Origin: Sideroxyarcus emersonii
GTDB lineage: Bacteria; Pseudomonadota; Gammaproteobacteria; Burkholderiales; Gallionellaceae
Reading direction: 5' to 3'
DNA length: 64,000 bases
Assembly: GCF_021654335.1 (NCBI RefSeq)
Contig: NZ_AP023423.1
Span: 2,355,001-2,419,000, forward strand
Shown here: piece by piece, positions 6,691 through 15,640 of the stretch
How positions within the stretch are numbered: the stretch's first letter is position 1
How the letters are laid out: each line of letters begins with the position of its first letter
Notes under the pieces: generated by a model
Seen by the model: the letters and a program-made list of their open reading frames with translations, nothing else
Database searches by the model: none
Told to the model about the DNA's origin: nothing
Made by a program: the position numbers and the translations under genes

Positions 6691-9006
6691 TTGGGCGACA
6701 AGACGGCAATACAATCTGCGCAGTTGCGACAACTGGTTTCCGTAAGCAGGGTGTCCTTGATCGCCAGTATCTCTCTCGCCGCGATCCTTGCCTACATACA
6801 GAGCACGGTGGTCCCTGCCAGCGCACTCTTTGTCTGGTGCTCCCTCACGGTGTTGGCCTCGTTGCTGCGGATCGGCTTGGTCTTTTCACCGCATTCGCCG
6901 CAGCCGAGCGGCAATGCTACCCGCACCCAGCTGCGCTGGTTCCGTTTTGGGGTGATCGTTGCCGGCGCGGTCTGGGGTTCGGCCGGCTTCCTGCTCTTCC
7001 CGGACCAGCATCCGCGACACGCGATGTTCCTGATCTTCGTGCTGGCCGGCATGACGGCCGGCGGGGTCATCTCGTTCTCTGCCGACCTGTTCAGTGCCAT
7101 TGCCTTCTCGGTGTTGCTCAGCTTGCCGATCACGCTCCGCCTGTTTGCCGAGGGCGACAGCCTGTCCGTGGCGATGGCAGTGGCGGTGCTGCTGTACCTG
7201 GGCTTCATGATCATGAGCATGCGCCGCATCAACCGGAACGTGTCCGAAAATATCACCCTGCACCTCGATGCCGGCAAGCGCGAGAAAGAGATGCGGGAAA
7301 GCGAGGAACGCTATCGCCTGTTGCTGCGCCATTTGCCAGTTGGCATCTTCCATTACGACACCGATCTCATCATCACCTTCTGCAACGACCGTTGCGCCAT
7401 CATGCTGCGCAACTCGGTTGACTGCATCGTCGGGCTGGATCTGACGCACCTGAAGGATCGCTCCATCCTGCCCAGCCTGTTCAAGGCCCTGAAAGGCGAG
7501 ATGAGCCATTACGAAGGGCGCTACCAGGCGACTTTCAGCAACGCCGAGGGGTGGATATACATGACCTGCGCTCCGGTACTGGACGACAGCGGTCATATCG
7601 TCGGCGGCATCGCGATCGTCCAGGATGTCACGGAGCACAAGGCGGCAGAAGAAAAGATCAACAATCTGGCTTTCTACGATCCCCTCACCGAACTGCCCAA
7701 CCGGCGCCTCCTGCTGGACCGGCTGCAGCAGGCGCTCGCTTCCAGTGCACGCAGCGGCAGGGAGGGCGCGCTGCTGTTCATCGATCTGGACAATTTCAAG
7801 ACTCTCAACGACACGCTGGGGCACGACATGGGCGACCTGCTGCTGCAACAGGTCGCGCAACGACTGACCGCCTGTGTACGCCAGGGCGATTCGGTAGCGC
7901 GACTGGGCGGGGACGAATTCGTGGTGTTGCTGGAAGACCTGGGGGAATACGATCTGAAAGCGGCGGCACAGACGGAAAGCATCGGCGAGAAGATCCTCGC
8001 GACGCTGGGTCAGCCGTGCCAGCTGGGTGCGCACGAATACCGCTGCACCCCCAGCATCGGGGCGACATTGTTCAACGGCCACCAGCTGACAAAGGAAGAA
8101 TTGCTGAAGCAGGCGGACATCGCCATGTACCAGGCCAAGAAAGCCAGCCGCAACACCCTGCGCTTCTTCGACCAGCAGATGCAGGATGCGGTAACTGCCC
8201 GCGTCGCGCTCGAAGACGAATTGCGCAAGGCGATCCAGCGAAAGCAATTCCGTTTGCTCTACCAGATCCAGGTAGACCGATTGGTTCGGCCTTTGGGCGC
8301 GGAAGCGCTGATCCGCTGGCAGCACCCCGAGCGCGGCCTGATGTCCCCCGACCAGTTCATCACGGTCGCCGAAGAAACGGACCTGATATTGCCCATCGGA
8401 CAATGGGTGCTGGATACGGCTTGCGCCCAGCTCAAGACCTGGCAGCAGGATGCGTGCACCCGCAACCTCGTGCTGGCGGTGAACGTCAGTGCCAAGCAGT
8501 TCCGCCAGGCCGATTTCGTTGCCCGCGTGCAGGCGACCGTGCAGCACCATGCCATCGACCCGGCATTGCTCAAGCTGGAATTGACCGAAAGCATGCTGCT
8601 GGAAAACATCGAGGACACGATCAGCACCATGAACGCATTGAAAGAGATCGGGGTGCAGTTCTCGCTGGACGATTTCGGCACCGGTTATTCGTCGCTGCAA
8701 TACCTCAAGCGGCTGCCGCTCGACCAGATCAAGATCGACCAGTCGTTCGTGCGCGACATCACCTCGGACAGCAGCGACAGGGAGATCGTGGGTACCATCA
8801 TCGCGATGGCCCAGAATCTTTACCTGGGCGTGATCGCCGAAGGCGTGGAAACCGAGGAACAACGGCAGTTCCTCGTGGGCAAGGGTTGCGAACAGTTTCA
8901 GGGATACCTGTTCGGCAAGCCGGTGCCGGCCGAACAGTTTGCAGCCGAACTGATCACGGTCGTCGACGCCAGCCTTGACCAGGAAGATGCGAAGGAGAGG
9001 CTGTGA
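6691..9006 (+). CDS. Membrane GGDEF-EAL cyclic-di-GMP turnover protein with PAS domain
   Basis: 771 residues. N-terminus has about six membrane helices (roughly 18-170), then a coiled link, a PAS domain (about 200-320), GGDEF and EAL. The synthase site is intact: GGDEF at 406-410, with an inhibitory RXXD site (RQGD, 397-400) exactly five residues ahead. The phosphodiesterase site is also intact: EAL at 538-540, then NVS, ELTES, DDFGTGYSS, KID and EGVET. Both activities are therefore possible, and direction may depend on the PAS/membrane input. The start is a TTG; no ATG lies upstream in frame before a stop. The next gene overlaps its stop by 4 bases (GTGA). Confidence 0.95.
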   Translation: MGDKTAIQSAQLRQLVSVSRVSLIASISLAAILAYIQSTVVPASALFVWCSLTVLASLLRIGLVFSPHSPQPSGNATRTQLRWFRFGVIVAGAVWGSAGFLLFPDQHPRHAMFLIFVLAGMTAGGVISFSADLFSAIAFSVLLSLPITLRLFAEGDSLSVAMAVAVLLYLGFMIMSMRRINRNVSENITLHLDAGKREKEMRESEERYRLLLRHLPVGIFHYDTDLIITFCNDRCAIMLRNSVDCIVGLDLTHLKDRSILPSLFKALKGEMSHYEGRYQATFSNAEGWIYMTCAPVLDDSGHIVGGIAIVQDVTEHKAAEEKINNLAFYDPLTELPNRRLLLDRLQQALASSARSGREGALLFIDLDNFKTLNDTLGHDMGDLLLQQVAQRLTACVRQGDSVARLGGDEFVVLLEDLGEYDLKAAAQTESIGEKILATLGQPCQLGAHEYRCTPSIGATLFNGHQLTKEELLKQADIAMYQAKKASRNTLRFFDQQMQDAVTARVALEDELRKAIQRKQFRLLYQIQVDRLVRPLGAEALIRWQHPERGLMSPDQFITVAEETDLILPIGQWVLDTACAQLKTWQQDACTRNLVLAVNVSAKQFRQADFVARVQATVQHHAIDPALLKLELTESMLLENIEDTISTMNALKEIGVQFSLDDFGTGYSSLQYLKRLPLDQIKIDQSFVRDITSDSSDREIVGTIIAMAQNLYLGVIAEGVETEEQRQFLVGKGCEQFQGYLFGKPVPAEQFAAELITVVDASLDQEDAKERL

Positions 9007-9224
9007 AAATCGATTGGGGCCTGGTCGTCGTGTTGCTGTGCGTATCCATTCCCGCACTGATCGTATTCGGCGCGTATTTCTGGTCCAGGCGCAACGAGCG
9101 GAAGGCGCGGCAGGATGGCTCGCGCTTTCTCGGCACGCAGATGGACATCGCCATCCTCGTCTTCGGTATCCTCGTCCTGCTGGTGCTGGCCAGCTGGATA
9201 CATCAGGCGTTCACCGGCAGCTGA
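9003..9224 (+). CDS. Small two-helix membrane protein coupled to GGDEF-EAL gene
   Basis: 73 residues with two hydrophobic helices (about 6-27 and 47-68) separated by a basic loop (SRRNERKARQDG). The start is a GTG overlapping the stop of the GGDEF-EAL gene (GTGA), so translation is coupled. No named family. It may be an accessory subunit of the signalling protein; this is inferred from coupling alone. Confidence 0.7.
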   Translation: MKIDWGLVVVLLCVSIPALIVFGAYFWSRRNERKARQDGSRFLGTQMDIAILVFGILVLLVLASWIHQAFTGS

Positions 9225-9344
9225 AGCGCGGGAAAGCCGGGGATTGACGCCCTCCTCCGCTCCGATTTACCCTTCCACGGGAAAGGGGCGATTTTCCCGA
9301 TGCCGGCCCGCCATGAAGTGATCTGAAGTCAAAGGAGAAGCACG

Positions 9345-9614
9345 ATGTTGAGTCGAGACGCAGTCCTGCAGACACTGAAATGCAGCCAGAGCGATTATCC
9401 GTTCATGCTGGAAGAGAAGTTCCCGCATGTGCTGGAGAGGATCCTCTCGCTCTGGAACTCGCCCGAAGGTGAATCCTATCTCAACGACCTGTTGCAGCCG
9501 AACGGGCGCGGCGGCGGCCGCTTCGACCGAGACGGTTTCCCGGACCAGGCCTGGCAGGAGATATTCAATCTCAAGGCTCTCTACGACCAGTCCCGCCCCG
9601 GCCTCAGAAGATGA
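9345..9614 (+). CDS. Conserved small hypothetical protein
   Basis: 89 residues with an AAAGGAG site before the ATG. Predicted mostly helical, with aromatic and acidic residues (FPHVLERILSLW, QAWQEIFNLKALYD) and a Gly-rich RGGGRFDRDGFP loop. No signal peptide or membrane segment. I do not recognise a named domain. It converges with the cardiolipin synthase gene, whose stop is 24 bases downstream. Confidence 0.65.
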   Translation: MLSRDAVLQTLKCSQSDYPFMLEEKFPHVLERILSLWNSPEGESYLNDLLQPNGRGGGRFDRDGFPDQAWQEIFNLKALYDQSRPGLRR

Positions 9615-9638
9615 GCGTTGCGCCGCGCAGCCTGCGCT

Positions 9639-11057
9639 TCACAGCTGGAAGGCCAGCCACAACAGCAGGCCTTCCCTGATCCGTTTCCAGAAGCTCGGCG
9701 GTTGCGGCGCGTAGCGCTCGGCAGGCGCTTGCCGGCGTTCGACCCACTGCGCGATGCGCGCGACATCGCCCGGTTCATAGAAGGACACCATCAGCTCGTA
9801 GTTCAGGAACAGGCTGCGCTCGTCCAGGTTGGCCGTGCCGGCCAGCGCCACCTCGTCGTCGATCACCACTACCTTGGCATGCAGCATGTGCGGCAGGAAA
9901 CGGACGCACGCCCCGGCGGCAGTCAGTTCACGCAGCGCGTGGTGGCGCGCCATGTCGGCCAGGCGATGGTTCGAGCGTCGCGGCATCAGCAGATCGACCG
10001 TGACGCCGCGGCGCGCGGCCAGCGTCAGCGCCATCAGCAACGTGGGATCGGGCACGAAATACGGCGTCGCGATCAGGATGCGCTTGCGCGAGATGAAGAA
10101 GCCCGAGATCAGCAAGGTATAGAAGGTGTCGTCCTTCTGGTCCGGCCCGCTTGCGATCAGCTGCCCGATGGCGGCACCGGGCGTTGCCTCTGGAGCGGCC
10201 GATGCGCGCGCTTCGGCAAATTCGCCGCCGGTGGCGAAACGCCAGTCCTGTTCGAATTGCTGCTGCGCCTGCTGTGCCAGCGCGCCGCGCAGGTCGAAAC
10301 TCAGGTCGATCCAGGGCGGGTTGCCCGAGGCATTCGCTTCGCCCTCGAAGTATTCTGCGGCCAGATTCCTGCCGCCGCACCATAGCCACTCGCCATCCAC
10401 CACCACCATCTTGCGGTGGTTGCGCAGGTTGGTGCGGCCGCGCAGCGACGAACGCAGCGGCGGCACGAACAGCGCCACCTGCACGCCCGCCGCGGACAGG
10501 CTGCGGTAGTCGGTGCGCCGGCCCAGATAGGCGCCGATGCCATCCACCAGCAACCGCACTTGCACGCCTTCGCGCGCACGCCGTGCGAGCAGCGCGGCGA
10601 TCTCCGTGCCCAGCGCATCGCGCGCGAAGACGAAGGTGCTGAGGTCGATGCTGCGCGTCGCGGCGGCGATCATCCCGCGCAACGCCTGCAGTGCCTGCGC
10701 GCCGTCTTCATGCAGGGCGAGCTGCCGGTACGCCGCGGCGGCGGGCAGCGCCATGATGGCGGCAAGCTGCCGGGTGCGCATCGCGAGCGAGGCGAGATCG
10801 GATGGTTGCGCAGGTGCGGCCAGCAGCCGGTTGCCCGCGTGTCCGCTGCCGACCTTGCGGATGCCGAAGATCAGGTACAGCGGCAGCGTCGCATAAGGCA
10901 GCAGGACCAGCGCCACCACCCAGGCGATGGAGGCCGAGGGATGGCGGCGCAGGTGCAAGCTGTGCGATGACGTGATGTAGATGGCCAGCCCCGCCATGGC
11001 GATCAGGCTGTGCAGCGTCACCCAGTGTCCGATCAAGGACTCGTATATCTCTTTCAT
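9639..11057 (-). CDS. cls: Cardiolipin synthase (phospholipase D family)
   Basis: 472 residues. Two N-terminal membrane helices (about 12-32 and 40-64) anchor the protein; two PLD domains follow. Both HKD motifs are complete: HRKMVVVDG with GGRN in the first half, HAKVVVIDD with GTANLDERS in the second. The family condenses phosphatidylglycerol with another phospholipid to make cardiolipin at the inner membrane. Length is normal. It lies behind a metallophosphoesterase gene on the same strand (45-base gap). Confidence 0.93.
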   Translation of the reverse strand: MKEIYESLIGHWVTLHSLIAMAGLAIYITSSHSLHLRRHPSASIAWVVALVLLPYATLPLYLIFGIRKVGSGHAGNRLLAAPAQPSDLASLAMRTRQLAAIMALPAAAAYRQLALHEDGAQALQALRGMIAAATRSIDLSTFVFARDALGTEIAALLARRAREGVQVRLLVDGIGAYLGRRTDYRSLSAAGVQVALFVPPLRSSLRGRTNLRNHRKMVVVDGEWLWCGGRNLAAEYFEGEANASGNPPWIDLSFDLRGALAQQAQQQFEQDWRFATGGEFAEARASAAPEATPGAAIGQLIASGPDQKDDTFYTLLISGFFISRKRILIATPYFVPDPTLLMALTLAARRGVTVDLLMPRRSNHRLADMARHHALRELTAAGACVRFLPHMLHAKVVVIDDEVALAGTANLDERSLFLNYELMVSFYEPGDVARIAQWVERRQAPAERYAPQPPSFWKRIREGLLLWLAFQL

Positions 11058-11102
11058 CCCTTCCCCTTTGCCGGGTCCTGTCCGCCCGGCATGTCTGATT
11101 GT

Positions 11103-12209
11103 CTATTCCCGTTCGATCCTGATCAGCGCGATCTCGGGCGGCGCGAACAGCCGTATCGGCGGCCCCCAGGTGCCGGTGCCGCGGCTGACATACAGCTTGC
11201 TGCCGCCGGCAAGCTGGGTGAGGCCGGTGTGCACATGGTAGGTGAGCTGCGTCAGCAGGCCGAACGGAAAAATCTGGCCGCCGTGGATATGACCGGAGAG
11301 CTGCAGGTCGAACGGGATCCCGTTGTCCACCACGGGCTGGTGTTTGAGCAGCACGACGAAGCTGCCCTTGGGCACCGTCGCCAGCAAGTGCGCAGTATCG
11401 AGCCGCACGCCCTGGCCGGTCATCGCCGCACTGGGATCGTCGACGCCCACCAGCACGATGCCGCCGACATGTGCCGCTTCGCCGCGCAGCACGGTGAAAC
11501 CGGCACTGCGCAGGAAGTCCAGCGAGCGGTCCAACCCGACATGGGTCTCATGGTTGCCGATGACGGCGTATGCGCCCATGGGCGGCTGCAGCGCATGCAG
11601 GCGGCTGGCCAGTGCATCCAGGTGGTCGCCCTGCCCGTCGACGATATCCCCGGTGGCCACCACGATGTCGGGTTTGGCTTCGCGCAAGCCGGCGATGACG
11701 CGGTCGAGGAACTCGTCGTTCAGCATCGCGCCCAGGTGCAGGTCGGAGATCTGCGCGATGGTCACGTGCCCGACGGTTGCCGGCAGTTTGGATGTGGTGA
11801 CGATGACCTGCGCGATGCGGATGTGCCGCGCCTCGAAGGAACCGTAACCGAGCAGCGCCAGCGAGAGCAGGCCGACGGCAAGCAGCGATGCGGCGTCGCC
11901 GAGCGGCCACCGCATACCGGCGAATACGGCCAGCACATGGGCGATATCGAACAGCAGCGCGGTCGAACAGAACAGGAACAGGTAGCCCATCCAGACGTAG
12001 GACACCCAGGAGGTGAGCGCTGCAGCGCCGTGCCAGTTCAGCCGCGTGATCTGCCACAGCAGCAGCGGCAGGAAGGTCAGCAGCAACCCCACCGCCAGCA
12101 GCGACAGGCCCAGCCACCACGAGTGCGGCAGCACCTGCCACAGCTTGGCGAAGGCATAGAGGTGCATGCTGCCGTAGATGAAGAACGCGACGATCAGGAA
12201 ACCCAGCAT
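11103..12209 (-). CDS. Membrane-anchored metallophosphoesterase
   Basis: 368 residues. The first 125 residues contain about four membrane helices; a calcineurin-like domain follows. Metal ligands in order: DLHLG, GDIVDG, GNHE, and GHIHGGQIFP near the C-terminus. This is the YaeI/YkuE type, some of which act on UDP-sugars or lipid-linked phosphates; the substrate here is unknown. The start is the ATG giving MLGFLIV, with a G-rich ribosome site; the open frame extends upstream into the MFS gene but that part is not family-like. Confidence 0.9.
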   Translation of the reverse strand: MLGFLIVAFFIYGSMHLYAFAKLWQVLPHSWWLGLSLLAVGLLLTFLPLLLWQITRLNWHGAAALTSWVSYVWMGYLFLFCSTALLFDIAHVLAVFAGMRWPLGDAASLLAVGLLSLALLGYGSFEARHIRIAQVIVTTSKLPATVGHVTIAQISDLHLGAMLNDEFLDRVIAGLREAKPDIVVATGDIVDGQGDHLDALASRLHALQPPMGAYAVIGNHETHVGLDRSLDFLRSAGFTVLRGEAAHVGGIVLVGVDDPSAAMTGQGVRLDTAHLLATVPKGSFVVLLKHQPVVDNGIPFDLQLSGHIHGGQIFPFGLLTQLTYHVHTGLTQLAGGSKLYVSRGTGTWGPPIRLFAPPEIALIRIERE

Positions 12210-12250
12210 CTTCCATCCCCCTGTTGTGATTGCTGCTGCCGCCCGGGCGG

Positions 12251-13849
12251 CTAGTTCCAGCGTGCCACCAGGTGCGTCACCTTGGGCGCTCCGGCGCCCA
12301 GATGGAACTCCTTCACCCTGGCGATGGCTTCGCTGTCGGCGACGGTCTGCCGCTCGTGCTGGCGCAGGTGCTCCAGCCACGATTCGACCATGAAGCATTC
12401 CACCATGTGGCCGGGCGCCTCGATGTTGCTGAACAGTTCCCACATGAAGGCGCCGTCGCGCCGCCGGATCCGGCGGATCTGCTGCATGCTGCGGGTGAAT
12501 TCTTCGACCCGCTGCGCATCGATGCGGTATTCCACCGTGACCATTACCGGCCCGCTGTCGATCTCGAACTCGTCGGCGGTCGCCGGCGCAGGCGATTTCA
12601 TCGAGGGCGACAGGTCATGCAGGTCGTGCAGCCCGATGCGGTAACGCCATGCGGCGGCGCTGCCCAGCAGCGCGCCGACGGCGGACGCGGTCAACGCGGT
12701 GGAGATGCCGACCCACGATGCGACCTGTCCCCAGAGCGCACTGCCCGCCGCCATGCCGCCCATCAGCACGACCCAGAACAGCGCCAGGCCGCGCGCGCGC
12801 ACCCAGCCGGGCAGCGCGGTCTGGGTAGCGGTCATCAGCGACGAGACGACGCTGATCCAGGCCAGCCCGGTCGCCAGCATCGCCGCTGCGGCCGCATAGA
12901 TATTGCCGCTGTGTGCCAGCGCCAGCATGGCCGCCGCATACAGCACGGTGGCACCCGCCACGATCCAGTCGCGCGACAGGTGCAGGTGCACGCGCGGCAG
13001 CAGCAGGGCGCCGGCTATCGCGCCCATGCCGAGGCAGGCCAGGAACAGTCCATACGTGCCCGGACCGCTATGCAGTTCCTGCCGCACGATCAGCGGCAGC
13101 AGTGCCCAGGAGGCGCTGGCGAACACGAAGAAGGCGCTGCCCCGCGCCAACGCCGCGCGCAATTCCGGCGAGTGGCGCGCATAACGCAGACCGGTGCGGA
13201 TCGCGCCGAACAGACGCTCTGCCGGCAAATCCGAACCCTGTTGCGGACGCTGCCAGCGCTTCAGCGCGGCGATCACGCCGAGGAACGAGACGGCGTTGAG
13301 CAGGAACACCGTACCGGGACCGGTGGCCGCCACGATCAGCCCGGCCAGCGCCGGCCCGACCGACCTGGCCACGTTCATGCCCAGCGTGTTGAGGCCGATG
13401 GCGGCGCGCAGTTCGGCGCGACCGACCAGTTCCGGCGTGATCGCGCCCCACGCCGGCATCATCATCGCGGTGCCGATGCCGAGCGCGAACGTGCACAGCA
13501 GCAGGATGGTGGCGGTGGTCAGCCCGGCCAGCGTGCACACGCCGAGGATGGCGGCGGTGATCATCATCCACAACTGCGAGGCGATCAGGTAACGCCGCCG
13601 GTCGAGGATGTCGGCGAGCGCGCCGGCCGGCAATGCGAGCAGGAACACGGGGGCCGAAGTGGCGGCCTGCACCAGCGCCACCATCAGCGGGCTGGGCGCA
13701 AGCGAAGTCATCAGCCAGCCCGCGCCGACCTCGTGCATCCAGCTGCCGATGTTGGAGAATACCGAGGCGATCCACAGCATGCGGAACACCTTGTGGCGCA
13801 GCGGCGTCCACGGCGATGCGGAGGAGTTGTTGTCGGCTGCCGCGCTCAT
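12251..13849 (-). CDS. MFS exporter with C-terminal ABM-like domain (MFS_3/EntS type)
   Basis: 532 residues. Residues 20-410 form a 12-helix major facilitator of the DHA3/enterobactin-exporter group (SNIGSWMHEVGAGWLM, PAGALADILDRRRYL, NVARSVGPALAG). The last 110 residues form a soluble antibiotic-biosynthesis-monooxygenase-like domain, a layout known for the MFS_3 family. Substrate unknown. Its ATG overlaps the stop of the esterase gene by 4 bases (ATGA), so the two are coupled. Confidence 0.92.
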   Translation of the reverse strand: MSAAADNNSSASPWTPLRHKVFRMLWIASVFSNIGSWMHEVGAGWLMTSLAPSPLMVALVQAATSAPVFLLALPAGALADILDRRRYLIASQLWMMITAAILGVCTLAGLTTATILLLCTFALGIGTAMMMPAWGAITPELVGRAELRAAIGLNTLGMNVARSVGPALAGLIVAATGPGTVFLLNAVSFLGVIAALKRWQRPQQGSDLPAERLFGAIRTGLRYARHSPELRAALARGSAFFVFASASWALLPLIVRQELHSGPGTYGLFLACLGMGAIAGALLLPRVHLHLSRDWIVAGATVLYAAAMLALAHSGNIYAAAAAMLATGLAWISVVSSLMTATQTALPGWVRARGLALFWVVLMGGMAAGSALWGQVASWVGISTALTASAVGALLGSAAAWRYRIGLHDLHDLSPSMKSPAPATADEFEIDSGPVMVTVEYRIDAQRVEEFTRSMQQIRRIRRRDGAFMWELFSNIEAPGHMVECFMVESWLEHLRQHERQTVADSEAIARVKEFHLGAGAPKVTHLVARWN

Positions 13850-14535
13850 GCCTGTCCGCTGTTGGCGCCGAGCGCGCGCTGCCACATGCGCAGCGGCACG
13901 CAGGTCTGCAGCCGCACGATGGCCCGCGCAGCCAGTGCGTCGTGAAGTTCGTGGCCGACCGTCGACGCGACATCCAGCGTGGCGTCGCCCTGCAGTTCGG
14001 TGAGCCGCGCGTAGCCCGCATACGCGTGGCTGACCGGGATCACGGTGTCGTTCTCGCCATGCAGCAGATGCAGCGTGGTCAGTTCGGGCGCCTTGTCGGG
14101 CAGCTGCGCATAGCGGCCGGAGAATGCCAGCACCCGGCCGACTTCGCCGTCATGGCGCGCGCTGAATTCGAGCGCCATGATGGCGCCCTGCGAAAAGCCG
14201 GCCAGCGCCGTGTCGGTGGGCAGGATGTTGTAGCGCTGTTGCGCCTGCCGCAGCAGCGTGCGCAGCGCGGGGATCGCTGCCGCGACCCGCTCCGGCCGGT
14301 TCTCGTCGGTCACGCCGCGGATCGAGAACCACTGCCGTCCGCTGCCGCCGCCGTCGAACGGGAAGGTGCCGTCCGGCAGCAGCAGGGCGGCATCCGGAAA
14401 GGCTTCCAGGATTTTGTGGGCCAGCGGCAGCAGGTCGGACGAGGTCGCGCCCACGCCGTGCAGCAGCACGAACAGCTGCCGCGCCGGACCGGTGGCCGGA
14501 AAGAGTTCGATGCCTTCGAAGGAGGGGTCAGTCAT
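13846..14535 (-). CDS. Phospholipase/carboxylesterase family alpha/beta hydrolase
   Basis: 229 residues of the YpfH/acyl-protein thioesterase type. The catalytic triad is visible: Ser in AGFSQGAIMA, Asp in LHGENDTVIPV and His in TVGHELHD. An oxyanion segment LLHGVGATSSD lies near the N-terminus. GGGAG precedes the chosen ATG. The 3' end overlaps the MFS exporter start, so the esterase may modify or protect against the exported compound (inference). The HxlR gene lies just upstream on the same strand. Confidence 0.9.
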   Translation of the reverse strand: MTDPSFEGIELFPATGPARQLFVLLHGVGATSSDLLPLAHKILEAFPDAALLLPDGTFPFDGGGSGRQWFSIRGVTDENRPERVAAAIPALRTLLRQAQQRYNILPTDTALAGFSQGAIMALEFSARHDGEVGRVLAFSGRYAQLPDKAPELTTLHLLHGENDTVIPVSHAYAGYARLTELQGDATLDVASTVGHELHDALAARAIVRLQTCVPLRMWQRALGANSGQA

Positions 14536-14558
14536 GGCGGCTCCCGCTTGTCGCATGT

Positions 14559-14942
14559 TCAATTCGCCGCATAGGCCATCGGCGCGACATAGGCGGCGCG
14601 GGCGGCGCGCACCGCGTCGTGGTTGTCCAGCGCCCACTGGATCATGCTGCCCAGCGGCAGCAGCAGCGAGTGGCCGAGCGGCGTCAGCGTGTACTCGACG
14701 CGCGGCGGCACGGTCGGGAACACCTCGCGCGACACCAGCCCGTCCTGCTCCAGGCGCCGCAGGGTCTGCGCCAGCATGCGCTGCGACACATCGCCGATGC
14801 GCTTGCGCAGTTCGGTGAAGCGCAAGGTGCCGCCTTCCAGTTCGTGGATCACCAGCAGCGACCAGCGGTCGCCCAGCCGGTCCAGCACATCGCGGATCGG
14901 GCACAGGCCCGATTTGGGATCCTTGGATTTGTGCAGAGTCAT
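14559..14942 (-). CDS. HxlR-family regulator with conserved N-terminal cysteine
   Basis: 127 residues of the HxlR/YodB/QorR winged-helix family, with CPIRDVLDRLGDRWSLL, LRFTELRKRIGDVSQRML and the wing PRVEYTLTPLG. Cys14 sits where YodB, HypR and QorR have their redox-sensing cysteine. The gene has a strong AAAGGAGG site and a palindrome GGTTACC-N4-GGTAACC 18 bases before its start, likely its own operator. A quinone reductase gene is divergent, which is the classic arrangement for electrophile or quinone sensing. Downstream, the esterase and MFS genes follow within 25 bases and may share its transcript. Confidence 0.93.
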   Translation of the reverse strand: MTLHKSKDPKSGLCPIRDVLDRLGDRWSLLVIHELEGGTLRFTELRKRIGDVSQRMLAQTLRRLEQDGLVSREVFPTVPPRVEYTLTPLGHSLLLPLGSMIQWALDNHDAVRAARAAYVAPMAYAAN

Positions 14943-14960
14943 GGTGCTGCCTCCTTTCAT

Positions 14961-14978
14961 GGTTACCGCCGGGTAACC
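14961..14978. promoter_or_regulatory. HxlR operator-like palindrome
   Basis: GGTTACC-GCCG-GGTAACC is a perfect 7-bp inverted repeat with a 4-base spacer, between the divergent HxlR and quinone-reductase genes. Further half sites (GTAAC) occur just right of it at 14981 and near 15030. Known HxlR-family operators are similar TTAC/GTAA palindromes, so it is the probable binding site of the adjacent regulator. Confidence 0.7.
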
Positions 14979-15078
14979 AAGTAACTTTCGACGCCCTACT
15001 TGTGCGGTATTTTTACCGTGGTGCAATATAGTAACCAGATTCCTTTTTTGAATCTAATGCTTTTTTTGGAGAGCCTTC

Positions 15079-15615
15079 ATGAGCAAAAAGACCCTGGTTG
15101 TCGTCGCCCACCCCGACCTGGACAAATCCCGCATCAACCGCACCTGGCTGAAGCACTTGCACCCGCATGCCGACAAGGTCACCGTGCATGAATTGTACAA
15201 GTCCTACCCGAACGGCAAGATCGATGCCGCGGCCGAACAGAAGCTGCTGGAATCGCATGACCGCATCATCCTGCAATTCCCGCTGTTCTGGTTCAGCACG
15301 CCCGCCTTGCTGAAGCAGTGGATGGACGATGTGTTCGCCTATGGCTGGGCGTTCGGTCCCGGCGGCGACAAGCTGGAAGGCAAGGAGATCGGGGTGGCGG
15401 TCTCCACAGGCGGGCCGGCGCACGCTTACCAGGCGGGTGCACAGAACCAGTACACGCTCAGCGAACTGCTGCGGCCGCTGCAGATGACGGCCCAATATAC
15501 GCGGGCGAAATATCTGCCGGTGTTCGCGATGCAGGGCGCGCTTTACAATCCGTCCGACGCCGAGGTGGAACAGAACGCCCAGGCATATGTGCAACATGTG
15601 CTGGCGACGGCATAA
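15079..15615 (+). CDS. Flavodoxin-fold NAD(P)H:quinone oxidoreductase
   Basis: 178 residues of the KefF/MdaB/NQO1 family: LVVVAHPDLDKSRINRTWL for FMN phosphate, HELYKSYPNGKID, then FPLFWFSTPALLKQWMDDVF and STGGPAHAY around the isoalloxazine. These enzymes reduce quinones by two electrons with NAD(P)H and FMN in the cytoplasm. The gene is divergent from the HxlR regulator and starts after GGAG, consistent with induction by quinones. The DOPA dioxygenase follows 25 bases downstream. Confidence 0.93.
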   Translation: MSKKTLVVVAHPDLDKSRINRTWLKHLHPHADKVTVHELYKSYPNGKIDAAAEQKLLESHDRIILQFPLFWFSTPALLKQWMDDVFAYGWAFGPGGDKLEGKEIGVAVSTGGPAHAYQAGAQNQYTLSELLRPLQMTAQYTRAKYLPVFAMQGALYNPSDAEVEQNAQAYVQHVLATA

Positions 15616-15640
15616 GATCTGACGACGAAAGGTACTCATC

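Noticed and set aside
6206..6826. 206-residue reverse frame across the GGDEF start
   Set aside because: Very high Cys and Arg content, no ribosome site and overlaps both the HbpS leader and the GGDEF N-terminus.
6886..9057. 723-residue reverse open frame
   Set aside because: It mirrors the GGDEF-EAL gene, whose domains and motifs are unmistakable; the reverse product has no domain and odd composition.
12251..13849. MFS plus monooxygenase-like domain as a new fusion
   Set aside because: This layout is known for the MFS_3/EntS-like family, so it is not novel.
12230..13945. 571-residue plus-strand frame
   Set aside because: Reverse of the MFS exporter; composed of RRHQ-rich sequence typical of antisense to GC-rich membrane genes.
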